From positions 51,041,792 through 51,105,791 of the forward strand of contig CM019216.1 of NCBI GenBank assembly GCA_009741485.1: 64,000 bases of DNA, given 5' to 3'. Below the pieces are notes generated by a model. The model saw only the letters and a program-made list of their open reading frames with translations, did not search any database and had not been told where the DNA came from. This stretch comes from Malurus cyaneus samueli. Taxonomy: Eukaryota > Chordata > Aves > Passeriformes > Maluridae. Each line of letters opens with the position of its first letter. Within the stretch, counting starts at the first letter, position 1. Of the stretch, positions 49,961 to 62,700 are shown in pieces. Both the position numbers and the translations under genes were made by a program.

Positions 49961-51156
49961 TCCCTGTGATCATTGTTTCATTTCAGGCTTTTGAACAAAT
50001 GCCATCTGAAAGGGCTGGGCTCCAATCCTGGTTACCAGAGGTAGCATTTGAATGAAGCAAAATGTCATCGTCTATGCAGAGAGGTTCATACAGATTGTCA
50101 GCTAACTACATTTTAAATAATGTCCTCAGAGCACTTAGAGTCAAGTTGCTTTTTGAAAACTCCCTTTCCTCTCATATTAAATGAATTTTATATTTTGGAA
50201 ATGAGTCAGATTACTACTTATCTGGAAATAATGTGGCAGAGGTCAACATACTTGAATTAATGTATGGAATTTCCACTTATTGGCTCTGACCTCTAAAGCC
50301 CTTTTCAGTTCCTTTTGGGGCACCTGCCCAATCAGATTATTTTCAGTCACTGGGTTTTTGTCCAAGCATCGTCCTGGCTGGATCTGGGCTGTCCCTGCAG
50401 GTATCTCTGGGCTTCTGGGAAGACTTGAGCCACTCATTTTTTGCACAACCACACAGACTAATGCAGAACATGCTCCTTTGGCTCATACAGTCTGTTGTAA
50501 GAGCTTTTCGACCCCACTCTTCACCTACAAAATTTCTGCTGAGAAATTCATGCTTTGTCTCTTCCATTCTCAGTGATCATCACATTTTTTTCGGAAACAG
50601 CTCTGGAAAAGAAGCTCAGATCTTCGTGCTGCATGCCACTGCAGGACAATGCAGCCCACATAAAATAGTATCGTTGGTGGGAGAAGGAAATATCTGCATC
50701 CAGAACACACCATTTTGAACTGTCATCTAATTGGATGCATTCTCAGCCAAAAAGCACTGGACCTGAAAACTCTGGGAAACCTCTAGGATAATCAAATTAA
50801 TTAGACATTTAGACATTTATTTGTACTTCAGCTAAATCCCTCTGGTCCTGACTCCTCTCTCTCTTACCACTACACTGATAGTCCATTAACACATAAGATC
50901 TCATGATGACATCATCACTTTTCACACAACCAGCCATGCAGAATTACTTGTGCCACATCTCAGAAATCTTCTCTTGGGCAGGGGGAAACAAAATTCAACC
51001 CAATGAACTCTCAGTAGATCAGAGCTCAAAATTGCAACTCATGCTAACAGGACTCCATATGACCCTCTCCTTGCCTGTAAGATGTCTGTGAGTGTTACCA
51101 TGCTACACTGAGAGCAGCCCAAAATCCTAACTGTATTTGAAGCAGATGATGCTAGG

Positions 51157-51199
51157 TTGGTTTTTTGGTTTGTTTTTTTTTTTTTTGTTTTTTTTTTTT
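51157..51199. repeat. T-rich low-complexity tract
   Basis: GGTTTTTTGGTTTG followed by two T-runs separated by a single G. It may be the complement of an A-rich tail; no partner element is recognisable on either side. Confidence 0.95.
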
Positions 51200-51979
51200 G
51201 TACCTGGAGAACTACAATTCAAGGGTCAGAAAAGATGTTGCAGGTTGTGAGAATGGTGGCTGCCACCAGAAACAGGGATAGGGGATGTTTCAGCTGATGC
51301 CAAGGGATGCAAACATGATGTGTCTGGGCAGGGAATACAGACTGCAGGGTGGGGAAGATGGGCACATCACAGTTGTGTGCTGTGCAGATGTACCAGCTGC
51401 TGTTCTTGGAGCTCTCCCCAGGTTTTGGCCTTTTGGCAATGTGGATCCCACTGGGAAAATGCAGTAGGCAACAGCTGAGGAGGAGGGAAAGGGCTGGGAA
51501 TGGCTCTTTTCCACCATTTCCCCACAGCTGGTTTTGAGCTGTGCAAATGAATTTAGCTTTAAGCTAGTGGTCCCCCACCGAAATCCATGGCCTTATCTGT
51601 AGATGAAATGTTTATGTTACAGATTTCAGGGGTCTCTGGCTGAGCAGCAACCAGAGGAAAACAGGCTGAAATACTAAAGGTAAAACACTGATATTTCTGT
51701 GAAGTGTGGTCTGAGAGTTGTTGACCAGTCAACATTAAATGCTTTAAAATGTCACTTAGTCTAAACAGAAAAGCGAAACAGGATGTTTGTTGGGCAATTG
51801 TGTTGCATAGAAAGAAGCCTGGGTTCTCTTACCACAACTCTGATTTGTATAGCTAATTTAAATCAGAAAAACACAAATTCACAAAATAACTTAATTTGGA
51901 AGTAATTTAATCTTAATTTCCACTCAGAGAAAGGCTATCTGTAAGGCTAGAGCAGATGTCTCAGGGCTGCATCCATCTA

Positions 51980-52285
51980 AGTTCCAACACCTTGAAAAAT
52001 GCACAGCCTTACTGACACCTGTCCCAAGGCCTGACCAATCTTGCTGTGAAACTTCTTTCTCCCTATGTCCAGCCACCTTTTTTTTTTTTTTTTTTGCTGC
52101 ATCTCGTGTTTGCTGTCTCCTGCCCTTTCAGTGTGCACCTCTGTGTGGGCTGTGTTGTTGTTAACACTGCCCACAGGGTGAGTGGTTGAAGGACAGAGTC
52201 AGCTCCCTCCAGAGCCATCTCCTGTCCCGGCTGAACCAGCCCGTCTCCCTCAGCCTCTCCTCCTGTGTCACATGCTCGTGTTTTC
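51980..52285 (-). mobile_element. Diverged CR1 LINE fragment interrupted by a T-tract
   Basis: Minus-oriented CR1 landmarks occur on both sides of a T-run. On the left are CCCAAGGCCTGACCAATCTT, GCTGTGAAACTTCTTTCTCC and TATGTCCAGCCACC. On the right are CCCGGCTGAACCAGCC, TCTCCCTCAGCCTCTCCTCC and CACATGCTCGTG. The spacing between them is close to the expected distance in CR1, though the middle part (52096-52200) is not recognisable. The T18 run at 52078-52095 sits inside the element and was presumably gained after insertion. Confidence 0.65.
52078..52095. repeat. Poly(T) tract, 18 bases
   Basis: Uninterrupted T homopolymer lying within the CR1 remnant at 51980-52285. Confidence 0.95.
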
Positions 52286-54397
52286 CTGACCCAAACCAGA
52301 AACATGCACTCCTGTTCCAAAACAAAAACATGTATCAAGCCCAGGTGTGAGGGGATCCCTCTGGTGTGAGCACAAATAAAATATTTAGAAGGTACTAAAA
52401 ATGTGAACGAAGGTAGAAAAGAAAGAGAAGAATGGCTTCAGTGTAGTCATCCTTGTTAAGGACCCTGGTCACTGCCACCACTCCCCTGCAGCAGGTCTCC
52501 CTCACCTTCAGCAGAGTCAAGGCTGCTTTTTAAATTGCTCCTCACCATATTTTGTCCTATACATTGGCAATTAGTATGTAAACTTACATTTTTCCTCCAG
52601 ACTTGGTTTAAGTAAATTATAATTCTAATTTAATTCTGAAATACCTTTAGAAACTTTGCAGAAAGTGACACCCCATCTACCATACATCAAACACAACCAT
52701 CTAAAAATTACCCTTATTAAATTTGCAGGCACTTCAAGCAGCTGCAGGACCTCAGTCTGCAGGAGGGATTTGTCTCTGTGCAAAAAGGAAGCTAATGCAT
52801 TTGTTTCACATCAATACCTTACTAATGGCAATATCCACAGTCCACTGAAACCAAAAGCCTGAGGGTTGCTGTGTGTAGTGGTCTCTGGATTGGGCCTCCA
52901 GCTACTGAAGCCTGAGTAATCTGTCGGAAGAAAGAACATCTGAGCCCTCTGAAAGGTGATTTAATCAAGTCTTTCAATAATCAAACCATCATATATGCCA
53001 CCACTTTTCTAGTTTCCTCTTGACATCTGCTCTTCTCATCACCATGACAACATAGCAATGTGACCTATGGTAGACTCTTCTAAAAATTTAGAGCGAAGTA
53101 TTTTATCAGCTTGCTAATGCTGATCTAAACCTTTCTAAACAAAGGGAACAGCAAGGCTTCTGTTTGCTCAACTGAAGTGCAAATGCACAGGGTTTCCAGG
53201 GTTCCTGGTAACCAGAAGTCTGCAACATTTTCAGAAAAAAATGTTAATCAATATGAACTACTTTCCTGTATAGGCAGGCAAGCAATGAAGTTTCTTTCAT
53301 TTCACTGTCTAAAATCATTGCTTTTACTATTTGAGATGGAGGGGTTTGGTATCAAAAACATTTGAAAAGTACTACATTTTGGAAAATATTTATCAATTTA
53401 AAAGACAAGCATGCAATTAAATGATTAATGGATTTTAAACATGATTTAACTAAAATTATGCAAGATTCAAAGACTGTGAAATAGATCTTTTTCTTCCCTG
53501 AAACCCTATATCCTCTGAAATATATTTTAAGAAAAATATTGTTTATTTATCTTAATATATATATAGTAAACAGGGTCAGTTCCAAACAAGGAGCCTGATT
53601 TCATAGATGGGTTTAGCTACCTGTCTGCAAAATGGATATGATCTTCAAAACCTTGATCACTGCAACCTTCCAAGCGTCTCCCATTCCTGGATTTTGGCAC
53701 TCCCTCTAACAAGTTCCTTGGGTCCTGTCTGGGGAATCAAACGCCCAAATCCCCCTTCTCAGGGAATGCCTTTCCTCCTTGCTCCTGCTCTGGGACCTGC
53801 TGGGGTTTGTATAATCACTCTGTCACATCTGGTGAAGAAAAGCGACTGCACAACTGGGATCCTGTCCTATTTTCTGCCTTAATCACTCATGGGGAGTCTC
53901 ACTGGGACAGGGGGACCAAGATTATTCTCTTTGTTGTTGCATTGTGTTGGCCCACATCTCCAATGTGGTTGTGAGATACTCTGCAGTTCACCAGAGCTCC
54001 TCAAGCCTTCTGCTCTGAACTATAACATTTTGCATAGGAATAAGAATTTAAATATCCCTCACTAGCTATTTTACATCTTCCTTGTGGTATTACTTGGACT
54101 GGGTCTTAGGTATTTAATTAGCCCAGTGAATTTATCAGGACTTTAAGGCCTAGAGAAAAACATGACAGGAATAAGATATTGCAATGTTTTGTAGATGCCA
54201 ACCTCCCCTGGGTTGTTACACAGAGCTGTTCTCTTACTGCTGCTTTCCAAAAGTCCATGAGGGCCGCGTGAATCTGAACGCTGGATGGGACATGAAAGCC
54301 TCAAAATTCCTTCACCATCTTGAATCACCAGCTTCGTGATGCCAAGTTGGGAAAAACCTCAGAGGGAAAGGAGAAGCCTTAACATTTGGTCTGGCAA
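52286..54397. other. Unique non-coding stretch
   Basis: No gene or repeat is recognisable. It is AT-rich around 53360-53580, including a short TATATATATA run near 53557. The longest open frame is 91 codons and has no recognisable family. Confidence 0.6.
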
Positions 54398-54445
54398 TTC
54401 ACAGAAACACAGGAGAATTGAGCTGGAGGTCACTAGTCCAATCTA
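54398..54445 (-). mobile_element. Short CR1 3'-end-like fragment
   Basis: ATTCACAGAAACACAGGAGA, then TTGAGCTGGAGGTCACTAGT and CCAAT resemble the minus-oriented CR1 end. It is less than 50 bp and decayed, so the call is tentative. A plus-oriented CR1 end lies 145 bp to the right, so the two face outward from a shared middle. Confidence 0.4.
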
Positions 54446-54589
54446 CACTAAGTTTAGTTACTTGTCATGGAACTGCAACACACTGCATGAATCGCATTTG
54501 CCACTTCACTGTCTTTGAAAACCAAATCTACACAGGCCCTAAAAGATCTCTGCCTGGACTCACCTCAAATCTCCTTGAAATCCGTATGA

Positions 54590-54665
54590 AAGTATTAAAC
54601 CTGGGTCAAAGGTTGGACTTGGTGATCATGCAGATCTTTTCTAACCTTAGATTCTATGATTCTAA
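54590..54665 (+). mobile_element. CR1 LINE 3' terminus
   Basis: CAAAGGTTGGACTTGGTGAT, then CATGCAGATCTTTTCTAACC and TTAGATTCTATGATTCTA form the final bases of a plus-oriented CR1, with two ATTCTATGA-type terminal octamers at the right edge. Upstream similarity is lost quickly, so this is a severely 5'-truncated copy. The 111-codon frame at 54418-54753 includes its translation and is not a gene. Confidence 0.75.
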
Positions 54666-55327
54666 AATAGTGAATAAAAATGTATTTTTGTTACAGATCA
54701 GTGAGGAAATAGTTGGGCTATCCAGATATTTATTTCGAGCTGTTTTTTATTAAAGAGAATGCAAAATAAAGAATGGGTTCCACAGGTACAAGCCTCCATC
54801 TACACTGTAGTTGTTGTCCCCATTTTCGTCTCATTTTTATTTTGTGTTGTATCCTCAAATAATATTGTCCTCCCTCAATGCTGAGATTTCAACATGTCTG
54901 GATTCACATAGTATGATAGTTAATATACAAAGATTTTTGGCTTCTTAAATCTGGACCTCAAGTCCTGGACTCAAATCCCACTTTTGTTCACAGGAGCTTT
55001 TCTGCAGAGGTTAATCCCAGGTGCAGAGAAGTGGAACGCCTTCTCACAGGAGTGAGAATGGGAGCACAGCTTTTCTGTGCCTGTCTCAGTGGCTGCTGTG
55101 CTTTCCTGTGGGTAGAGGGAGGTGTGCCAGCAACTAGATTAAAAATCATGATTCCCTTAAAATAGCATTTTTGAGAGAGACAGGGTACCTGTTACAAACA
55201 GAGGAGAAAAGTGGGTAGAAATGAGTAATGTCACAGTCTGGCTACCCACAGCAAGGAGCTCTGCCTGGTATCAGGAGGCAGCGCAGATCTGTGGGAGTCA
55301 AGGGCACTGCACTTTTCCAAGAGCCTA
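54666..55327. other. Non-coding spacer between CR1 fragments
   Basis: I see no gene or clear repeat in this 660-bp interval. Confidence 0.6.
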
Positions 55328-55616
55328 TGAAGGAGAGAAAGCTCAAGGGAGATGTTCTGGCTGACTGCCACTGCCTGATCAGAGGCTCTGAGAAGACCAA
55401 AGAATGAGAAATTCCTGTTGGATGTCAGTAAAACCTATTTTCGCATGAGGGTGGTCCAACATTAGAACAGGGCTCAGGGAGGTTAGAGAACCTCCATCCT
55501 TGGATGAACTGACTGGACACAACCCTTGGAAAAGGTGATGTGACTAGACCTCAAGCAGAAAGTCAGCACAGATGGGACCTTAGGAGATCCCTTCCCATCT
55601 AAATTATTCTGTGATT
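55328..55616 (+). mobile_element. CR1 LINE 3' fragment
   Basis: Plus-oriented CR1. AAGGAGAGAAAGCTCAAGGG is followed by CCTGTTGGATGTCAGTAAAA, GAGGGTGGTCCAACATTAGA, ACAGGGCTCAGGGAGGTT, CCTCCATCCTTGGATG, GATCCCTTCCCATCTAAATT and ends ATTCTGTGATTTTT. About 290 bp remain, with small deletions and no coding capacity. A second CR1 end in the same orientation lies 86 bp downstream but has a different subfamily signature. Confidence 0.8.
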
Positions 55617-55701
55617 TTTCTGACTCTGTGTTTCAAGACACACAGAGCCTGTCAGGGATAAACCTTAACTCTTTGGTCATGAATTGTTACCATCCCTTTC
55701 T

Positions 55702-55808
55702 GAGTAACCTGGTTTAGTGGAAGGTGTCCCTGCCCATGGCAGGGGTGTTGAAACTAGGTGATCTTTAAGGTCCTGTCCAACCCAAACCACTCTATAATTC
55801 TGTGATTC
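55702..55808 (+). mobile_element. CR1 LINE 3' terminus, younger-looking subfamily
   Basis: AGTAACCTGGTTTAGTGGAA, then GGTGTCCCTGCCCATGGCAG, GGGTGTTGAAACTAGGTGAT, CTTTAAGGTCCTGTCCAACC, CAAACCACTCTATAATTCTG and TGATTCC. It is very close to the well-known bird CR1 end ('dated as phase with tgcccatggcagggg') and less decayed than its neighbour at 55328-55616. Only about 107 bp remain, as expected of strong 5' truncation. Confidence 0.88.
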
Positions 55809-56619
55809 CTTAATATATTTAACCTGCAAGTCAGTTTCAGTGTCCACACTTCCAAGTGGACTATCTAGACAAGGCCATGCTTTATTTTCTATGAATATGT
55901 TCAGTGGAACCAATAAAAAAGAAATTTCTTTTTTAACTTCTGCAAAGCACTCCTGCAGATAATCTTGGAATGTTGATCCAGACTTTTTGAAGGGAAAAAA
56001 AAGAAAAATTACATTCCCAGGATCCAGAGTTGGAGCCTGATAGACACCTCAATAATTCCAATACATGAGCTTATCATAACTTTCAATGACTTTTTGTCTG
56101 AGGAATTTCTGGAGGTAATTTTCACAAAAATACAGTAAAGCTGGTGGTGGAACACTGGTACAAACTCCTTGTTGTACTCTGATGCCCATTTCCATTTACG
56201 TGCAGAAACATAGGATTTTGCCTCTTCTGCTTGTTACTTGCAGGCTCTTGCTGGAAGCCTACAGAAAATTAATTATACTGAACATGATTAAACAGTAACA
56301 CTTTTTTGTCCATCCAGGCATATTGCAAAAATCTGATAGAGAAGTAGTTCAGAGGGCTGGCATTCATATCTCCCACAACCTGTACCATGAAGGAACCTTT
56401 GCCCCTGAAAGCTTGTGGCTCCTGGTGGTCTCTCCTCAAATTTATGAGCCCTGCAAGCATACAAAGCTTAATGTTCTCATCTGTACCCATTCTGAATTAA
56501 TAAAGCCTTAATTATAGGAGCAGAGGAACAGAAACTATTTTTGAACGAATTAAAATACTCCATCATGTGCTTTGTGCTTTTTTTCTAAGCAATTGGTTTT
56601 CTTCCCTTCCTCATTAATG

Positions 56620-56770
56620 CTCTTCACTGAGGATGCTAATGACTCACTCAGCAGCGATGCCATCGCTTTTAGTTAATCGCGCATTAGCAGTCACTGCCGG
56701 TGTCAAAAGGAAACCAACCTCCCGTCTCCCATTGAGAATAATTCACCCTGTGAATGTTAAGCCATGAAAA
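56620..56770. other. CpG-retaining block with AP-1/MARE-like motif, candidate enhancer
   Basis: Six CpGs lie between 56653 and 56725 in an otherwise CpG-poor region. A TGACTCA word (AP-1 type) at 56640-56646 is extended on the right to TGACTCACTCAGCAG, resembling a MAF-recognition half. Homeodomain-like TTAAT and ATTA words flank it. CpG retention plus motif density suggests constraint, but neither binding nor conservation can be shown from one sequence. Confidence 0.3.
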
Positions 56771-59700
56771 CATCCTCAACAAAAGGTGTGTTGTAAGGTA
56801 GCTTTTACCAGATATTTTCTGTGGCAACCATCATACCAAACTCATCACAAACTATTAATATTTGTTCTCCGTAAAGAATGCATTCTTCTGCATTTTCTTC
56901 TCGTCTGTAGAGGGAAATATTTATACAAATAGAAAGGAGTCAAACCCTCTATTAAAATGCAAATAAAAAGTCTTCAGTTGAATAATTTATCTTAAGTTTA
57001 TATAAAACATGCAAGGAAACAGGCAACAGAGGAAACTTTTGAGGAATTATGCATTTACATATGGGTATTGTCAAATTTTGACAGCTGGAACTAGGGATAC
57101 AGAATTTGATACTCTCAGCATTTTTAGTATAGCTTAAGTTTATTTTTACAATAATTTATTTTTTATAAAGATGAGAAGAATACTGGTTTCAGATTACAAA
57201 AGACTTGGGCAACATTGGCAAAATATGGTGAGGACAATTGGCAGCACTGACCCCTTGTCTCACTATCAAGGCAGACAGAGGAAATGAAACAAAAACAGGA
57301 ATCATTGAGGAGCGGACTGAATTTTGCCATTTGATTTTCTCGTTATTACTTCTGATTGGCAAGAAATCATTGATAGCAGGGCTCACATTCAGTGCTGAAA
57401 GTACAGAGACACTGCATCAGGGAGAAAATGAAATTATTAGCCATAACACTGCTCTAGTGTTCCCCAAGCCCTGTGCTGTGCTCTTCCAGGGAAAGGATTA
57501 GCTGGAGGAGAAGGAACAGGGATGCTTTGGAGGTTTAGGACAGCAATCATTGCCTTTGCCATCTCAGAGGTGCCCTAAAGGAAGGACTCCAAGTTGCTGT
57601 TCCTCTGGAAGGAGGGCATAAACACAGTTTGACAAGCACACCCATATATAGATACACGCACAATACACAAAAAGAGTTTCTTTTTGTTTTTTCTCTTCCT
57701 AAGAAAGACATGCACAAGAATTTCAGACAGGTGTGTTTCCAGTGTACTCACAAAACACACCAGGTTTAAATGCTACCAGTGGTGGTACTTTCCTTTCCTT
57801 GTGTTTTCTCAGTCCCTTAAAATTGAATCCTAAAATAAGAGAAGTATTTATACCTTGAAAAGTTAATCTTGCACCTTATAACTGGCTAGATTAATTTCAG
57901 ATGTTTTTACTTCGTCCCCATGAATTTTCCATTCTGAGTACAGAGTACTGATCATTGCTAGTGGGTTATTTCAGATTTTATTATTATTATTTTACCTTCT
58001 AGTGCTGTGTTTTGGACACTTTGTGGTGGACTTCTCACATGTGTCTTGCTCCACTGAAATCCTCTCCTCAGACCCCAAGCTGAGGCAGCAAGACAAATTG
58101 CCCATGAGTAAAAGGACACTGGACTGGAGGGTACAGAAACTCTTGAGAATTATTTTAATTTCAATCATTATTTCCCACCAGAGCTAGTGGAAAGACTCCT
58201 GTGAACCACAGGAATCTGAGAACTAAAGTTCTTCAGCAAAGAAGGCAATTTTCACCTGATTTCATGTAAGAAAACACTATCACTCAATTCTGTCTAAACT
58301 TCCATAGAAATAATTTTCACAACTAGCCTTTGTTTTTATTGAAACTTGCAAAATAAAATAATAATAATAATAAAAAAAAGCAGCCAAGGCAATTGTTGAT
58401 AAAGCATGCTCTTGAACAAGCAGAACATTTTGAACAGTATTTAAAAATGTGCATATATGCTCCTTGGAACAAAGCAAGTCTTATCCATTATTGGGCACTT
58501 TTAGAATATTATAGAAACTATTTAGAAAGGAGAGCTATTATGAGGATTGTGTGGGACACATTTGTCATCAATTCCTTTTTCTTTCTTTAGATGCAGTATC
58601 TGTAGGAGCATTTGGGTCACTAAAGCTTTATCTCCCTTGCATGTATTACGTTTCCATATTCACATTTCCAATGCCGCCGCCTTTGCTGGACCTTATAAGA
58701 AAACATGTGGAATTTTGCCTCTCTATAGCTGTGCCTGAAATGATTGCATGTTCCAGCTCAAACAGGAGTGACACCATCAGAGCATTTGTTGTCCTCTCCC
58801 AAGCAGCCGTGAGAGCCTCACAGCTTTCCTTCACCATCAGACTGTGATACAGTCAATCAGTCAAGGCAATCTCAGTCTCTCTCTCATTTAAGACAAAAGC
58901 TGTGAGCATCAGAACAATAACATAAAAGGTTTCTTCCAGACTTTGGCTTCTGGTGATATGACTGCTGATGAATTCAAACTAGAAAATTCACCGCTAATTA
59001 ACTCACCAGGTAGCTGCTTGTTACATAATTTGCTCTGTGATCAAAATTTAAGGATAAAAATAAGGCACCTTCTTATTGATGTTTTTCCTAAGCTGCTGTT
59101 GCTCTACTTCTCCATGTCAAAAGCCAGTCAAAGAAATGGATTGGAAAAATGTTTAATCCCAGAGAATGCTGTATGGTAAAATGACCTTGTCAGGCAGGTT
59201 TAGGAGGGGCTGATCCTGATGAGGGTAAACACACAGAAAGCACTGTTAGAGAGCCAGTTTTGTGCAACCAAAGGTGTTCAAATAAACTCTTCAGTGTGCT
59301 CTGCAGCTGCCTCGATAGCAACCACTGATTGGCACAAGGACATCGATGTGTTTTTAATGGCCCATTCGTTAAGGGCTGGTGACACCAAGGACTCATGGGA
59401 AGTGTGAGGTATATAAATGTAGGGATTTAGGTCCACATGTGAACTGTAGAAACTACTGTCCTCCCAAACCCTTGGAAAGAAACAGCTCAAATTATACCAA
59501 AATAAGTATTTGCCTCTCTGTTGAAAACAGCCTAAACAAGACAATGATTCATTCACATGAAACAAAATATGTTGTGCACAATTAAACTCCTCTCAGTTTT
59601 GTTTTTTTAATTTTGCTTCCTTTCTATATCAAAAACTATTCCTTTGAATGAAACATCAAACTGTTGTAGTCCAACAACAACATGAAGAACTTTGACATAT

Positions 59701-62700
59701 TCTTACCAATATTTTGTTTCCATGTCCCCTTTTCTGCAATGTTAAAGGATTTTACAGATCTGTGTGGTAGAAGAGAATACAAGAAGAACTGATATATATT
59801 TATATGAATTGTCTGGTGTACTAGTATAATATAGCACTGAGGGCTATGTAAAATTGTATATGTGTGATGTACAAATAGATGTAGAGGAATTAGACAAAAA
59901 TCTCATTAATCATTACTGTACAGGACCTTATGAACACCACTTTTGGCAGCAAGTTCTTAAATTTTTTTTTGTTTTATATATTTATTAAATTATTGACATG
60001 CACTGAGTTATTCAGTAGGGCATATTAAATATGCAATTATTGAATTATTTAAATACAAGTACAAAATATTTTAACAGGATTTTGGCTCTACTAAGATCAT
60101 GATTTTTTTTCCACAGTTTGATAAAAGCCTACGTTTAAAACTCTCACTTTGGTCCATCTGTTGGTAGTGAAAAGGAAAAACCCTTCCAGAGATGACTTTT
60201 GCATTTCTGGCACTGGCTGGTGACCTGCTATATTACCACATGGTCTAGAAACTTATTTTGTCCTCTTAAAGTGTTTTCATAATCTGCCTTCCACAGCTTT
60301 TCTCTGGACAAGGGAAGCGTTTACAGAGATGGGAAATGTGCAGTGGCAGCGCAGCAGAGAAGGCTCCTGGTGAAGCCATTTATTTGCCTTTGTCGGAGGA
60401 GAATGTAAATGTTCCTGGTTCATGTAAGAAAGATCTAAGGTGTGCTGGGTTAAGTTCACACTCTCTGGCCATGCTGAGTGCTCTTTTAAAGCTGCCCTGG
60501 GGTGGTCCCTCATCCCAGGTCTTCTGGAACCTTCTCTCCATGTTTGTCTTAGCCCAGGGAGTCTGGTGGGCATGGTCCATCCCTCTGCCCTCACCACTCA
60601 GAGATGAGGTCGTGCCTGCTAACAGCCCATTGAGCCTGAGGAATTCTTTAGGCAGCATTCAGGTGAAGAACAGACTAACCCAGAGCATCTCCAGCGCTCT
60701 GCAAGGTTTGCTCTACTCATTTTGCTCTCCTGACCCCCAGCCACCACAGGGAAACTCTGCTGAGCAAGAAAACACAGCAGTGCATCTCATCTTCCTTTAT
60801 GTTTTGTTTTAAACCATGCTGACAGAGAACCACCTTCTGCTTTAGTTTCCTTTCCCTGTGATTTTATGTCCTAATCAAAGCACTCATGAATCCCCCACTG
60901 TGCTATCACATTGTTTTAGGAGCTGGAAAGATGATAAGATTCTTTCCCTAGCTGAGAAATAATGAAGGAACAACTCAGATCTTTATTGCTGAAATAAACC
61001 CAAGAAAAGCAACTGATGAGTATAAAATCTTGCATATCATATACTGCCTTACCTTAATGTGGTATTTGCATTTGTGTCACAGTTTGACTGCTGTTCAGCA
61101 CATGGGACTGACTTTTCTCCTTTGTGGAGGAAAACTGGCAGAGCTAGGCTGCTTGAGTAAAATCCAGGTTTTCATTTGCAACTTAAGTGAGTTTTTAAAA
61201 AAAAATTCTCATTTACTGTAATGCAAAAAATTACCATTCTGCATATTATTGAATACTTGCAACATTTCTGTTTTGCTAAAATTAATTTCACATGGTTTTG
61301 AAGCACTATCACATCAAGGTTTTTTATGGCCACAGCACTACTTGGTGAGAAGGCAAACGCCCAAGACTGGATGAGTGGTCTTTGGAATATATAAAATGAA
61401 AACATTACTAAATTGACATCTATAATTTGCTGGGAGTTTATATGACAAGGATACAACACCTTGAAAGAGCATGCTTTCTGAAATGGAGCAGTTTCATTGT
61501 TCTAAAATATTCTTAGTGAGGCAAAATCCAGTTCTCCTGGAAATTTTTATTGAAGTGACAGCATTATATTATGATGAGGGCTGCCATGCTAGCATAAATA
61601 CCTGGATTTAGTCCCCCCTCTTCGGGAAGCTGTAAAAAATCCTTCTAAATTACAGTTTATTGCCTTGGTTTCAAGGATCTTAGCTGAAAGCGTGAACAGC
61701 AGAGGAATCTTTCATTGTATTCTCAGCAAGAGAAGAAGAGCTTTTGAGAGGTGCTGCGCCAATATCTGAAGGAAAGGGAAATGTCACAATCTGCAGTTTC
61801 TACATCTTTGAAGGTCTGGGGTTTTCAAGCACTTAATGCTGCAACACAGTTATGCCTAAAAGCCCTGCTGAGGGGAATTAAAGCTCTGCTTTACAAGTTA
61901 TTGGGAACAGATGCAATAAGGAAGAGAATTTCTGTCCCAGAGAACTTTAGACCTTGTACATGATGAGACACAATGGACAAACACACTAAATATGTTGGGA
62001 ATTTGACCAACATAAAATGATCATTTAGTCTGAGCATCAGTTGCAGTTGAAAGATAATTTAATATCTCACTTGTAAACTGAGGGGAGTACCAAAGCTGAA
62101 CATAATATTTCTGTGTGACTACTGGGAGCTCTAAAACATGAGTATATTATCTGTCTTCCTTCACACACTCCCAAACCTCCACACAAAGTTTGCATGACGC
62201 CACCCTAAACTTTTTTCCCTCCACTGCCTGCTGATTTGAGCAGCTGCTGGTTTGGAAGCTGTAACTTTGGCAAGGCTCTACAGCACTCTGCAAATGAGCT
62301 CTTCTTGTGAATGTTCAGAAAAGCAATGGAAGTGTCTTTGTTATGAAAGTGAGGGGAGGGAAGGAGGAGGAGGAGGAGAGCTGATAGAAAAGGAAGTTTC
62401 TCTGCACCAGTTTTCTGACAACAAATTCCCATTGGTAACCTGTTTCTGAACAACTGGCAACAGTGAGACACTTTGCAGACAGTGGGGAAATCAAGTCTCA
62501 GCTCTCCATGGGATCAGAAGAGCTGCTTTCCAAGTCACCGTAGTCTTGCACATTTGCAAGTGGGAAAAACATGAGCTCTAGCTGTGTAAAGGGAAAGGGG
62601 AGGGAAAAGGAATCAGAGAAGGGGAAGGAGGAAGGTAAGTGGCCTCATCCCACCTTTCAGTTGAAGGGGTAACTAAGTGTTAAGTTTGCCTTTTCTTTTC

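Larger units (their letters stand above)
48451..51979. other. Non-coding stretch with homopolymer tracts
   Basis: No gene recognised. A 32-base A-run at 48720-48751 and a T-rich tract at 51157-51199 are listed separately. The block at 49741-49960 is noted as a possible conserved element. Confidence 0.55.

Noticed and set aside
54418..54753. 111-codon frame
   Set aside because: Part of it is the translated 3' end of a CR1 element at 54590-54665.
60336..60812. 158-codon plus-strand frame
   Set aside because: Minus-strand frames of 106 and 92 codons overlap it and no domain is recognisable.
61880..61990. Possible ancient SINE/LINE remnant around TCTGTCCCAGAGAACTTTAG
   Set aside because: The resemblance to an old vertebrate repeat motif is limited to about 20 bases and could not be extended, so it is not annotated.
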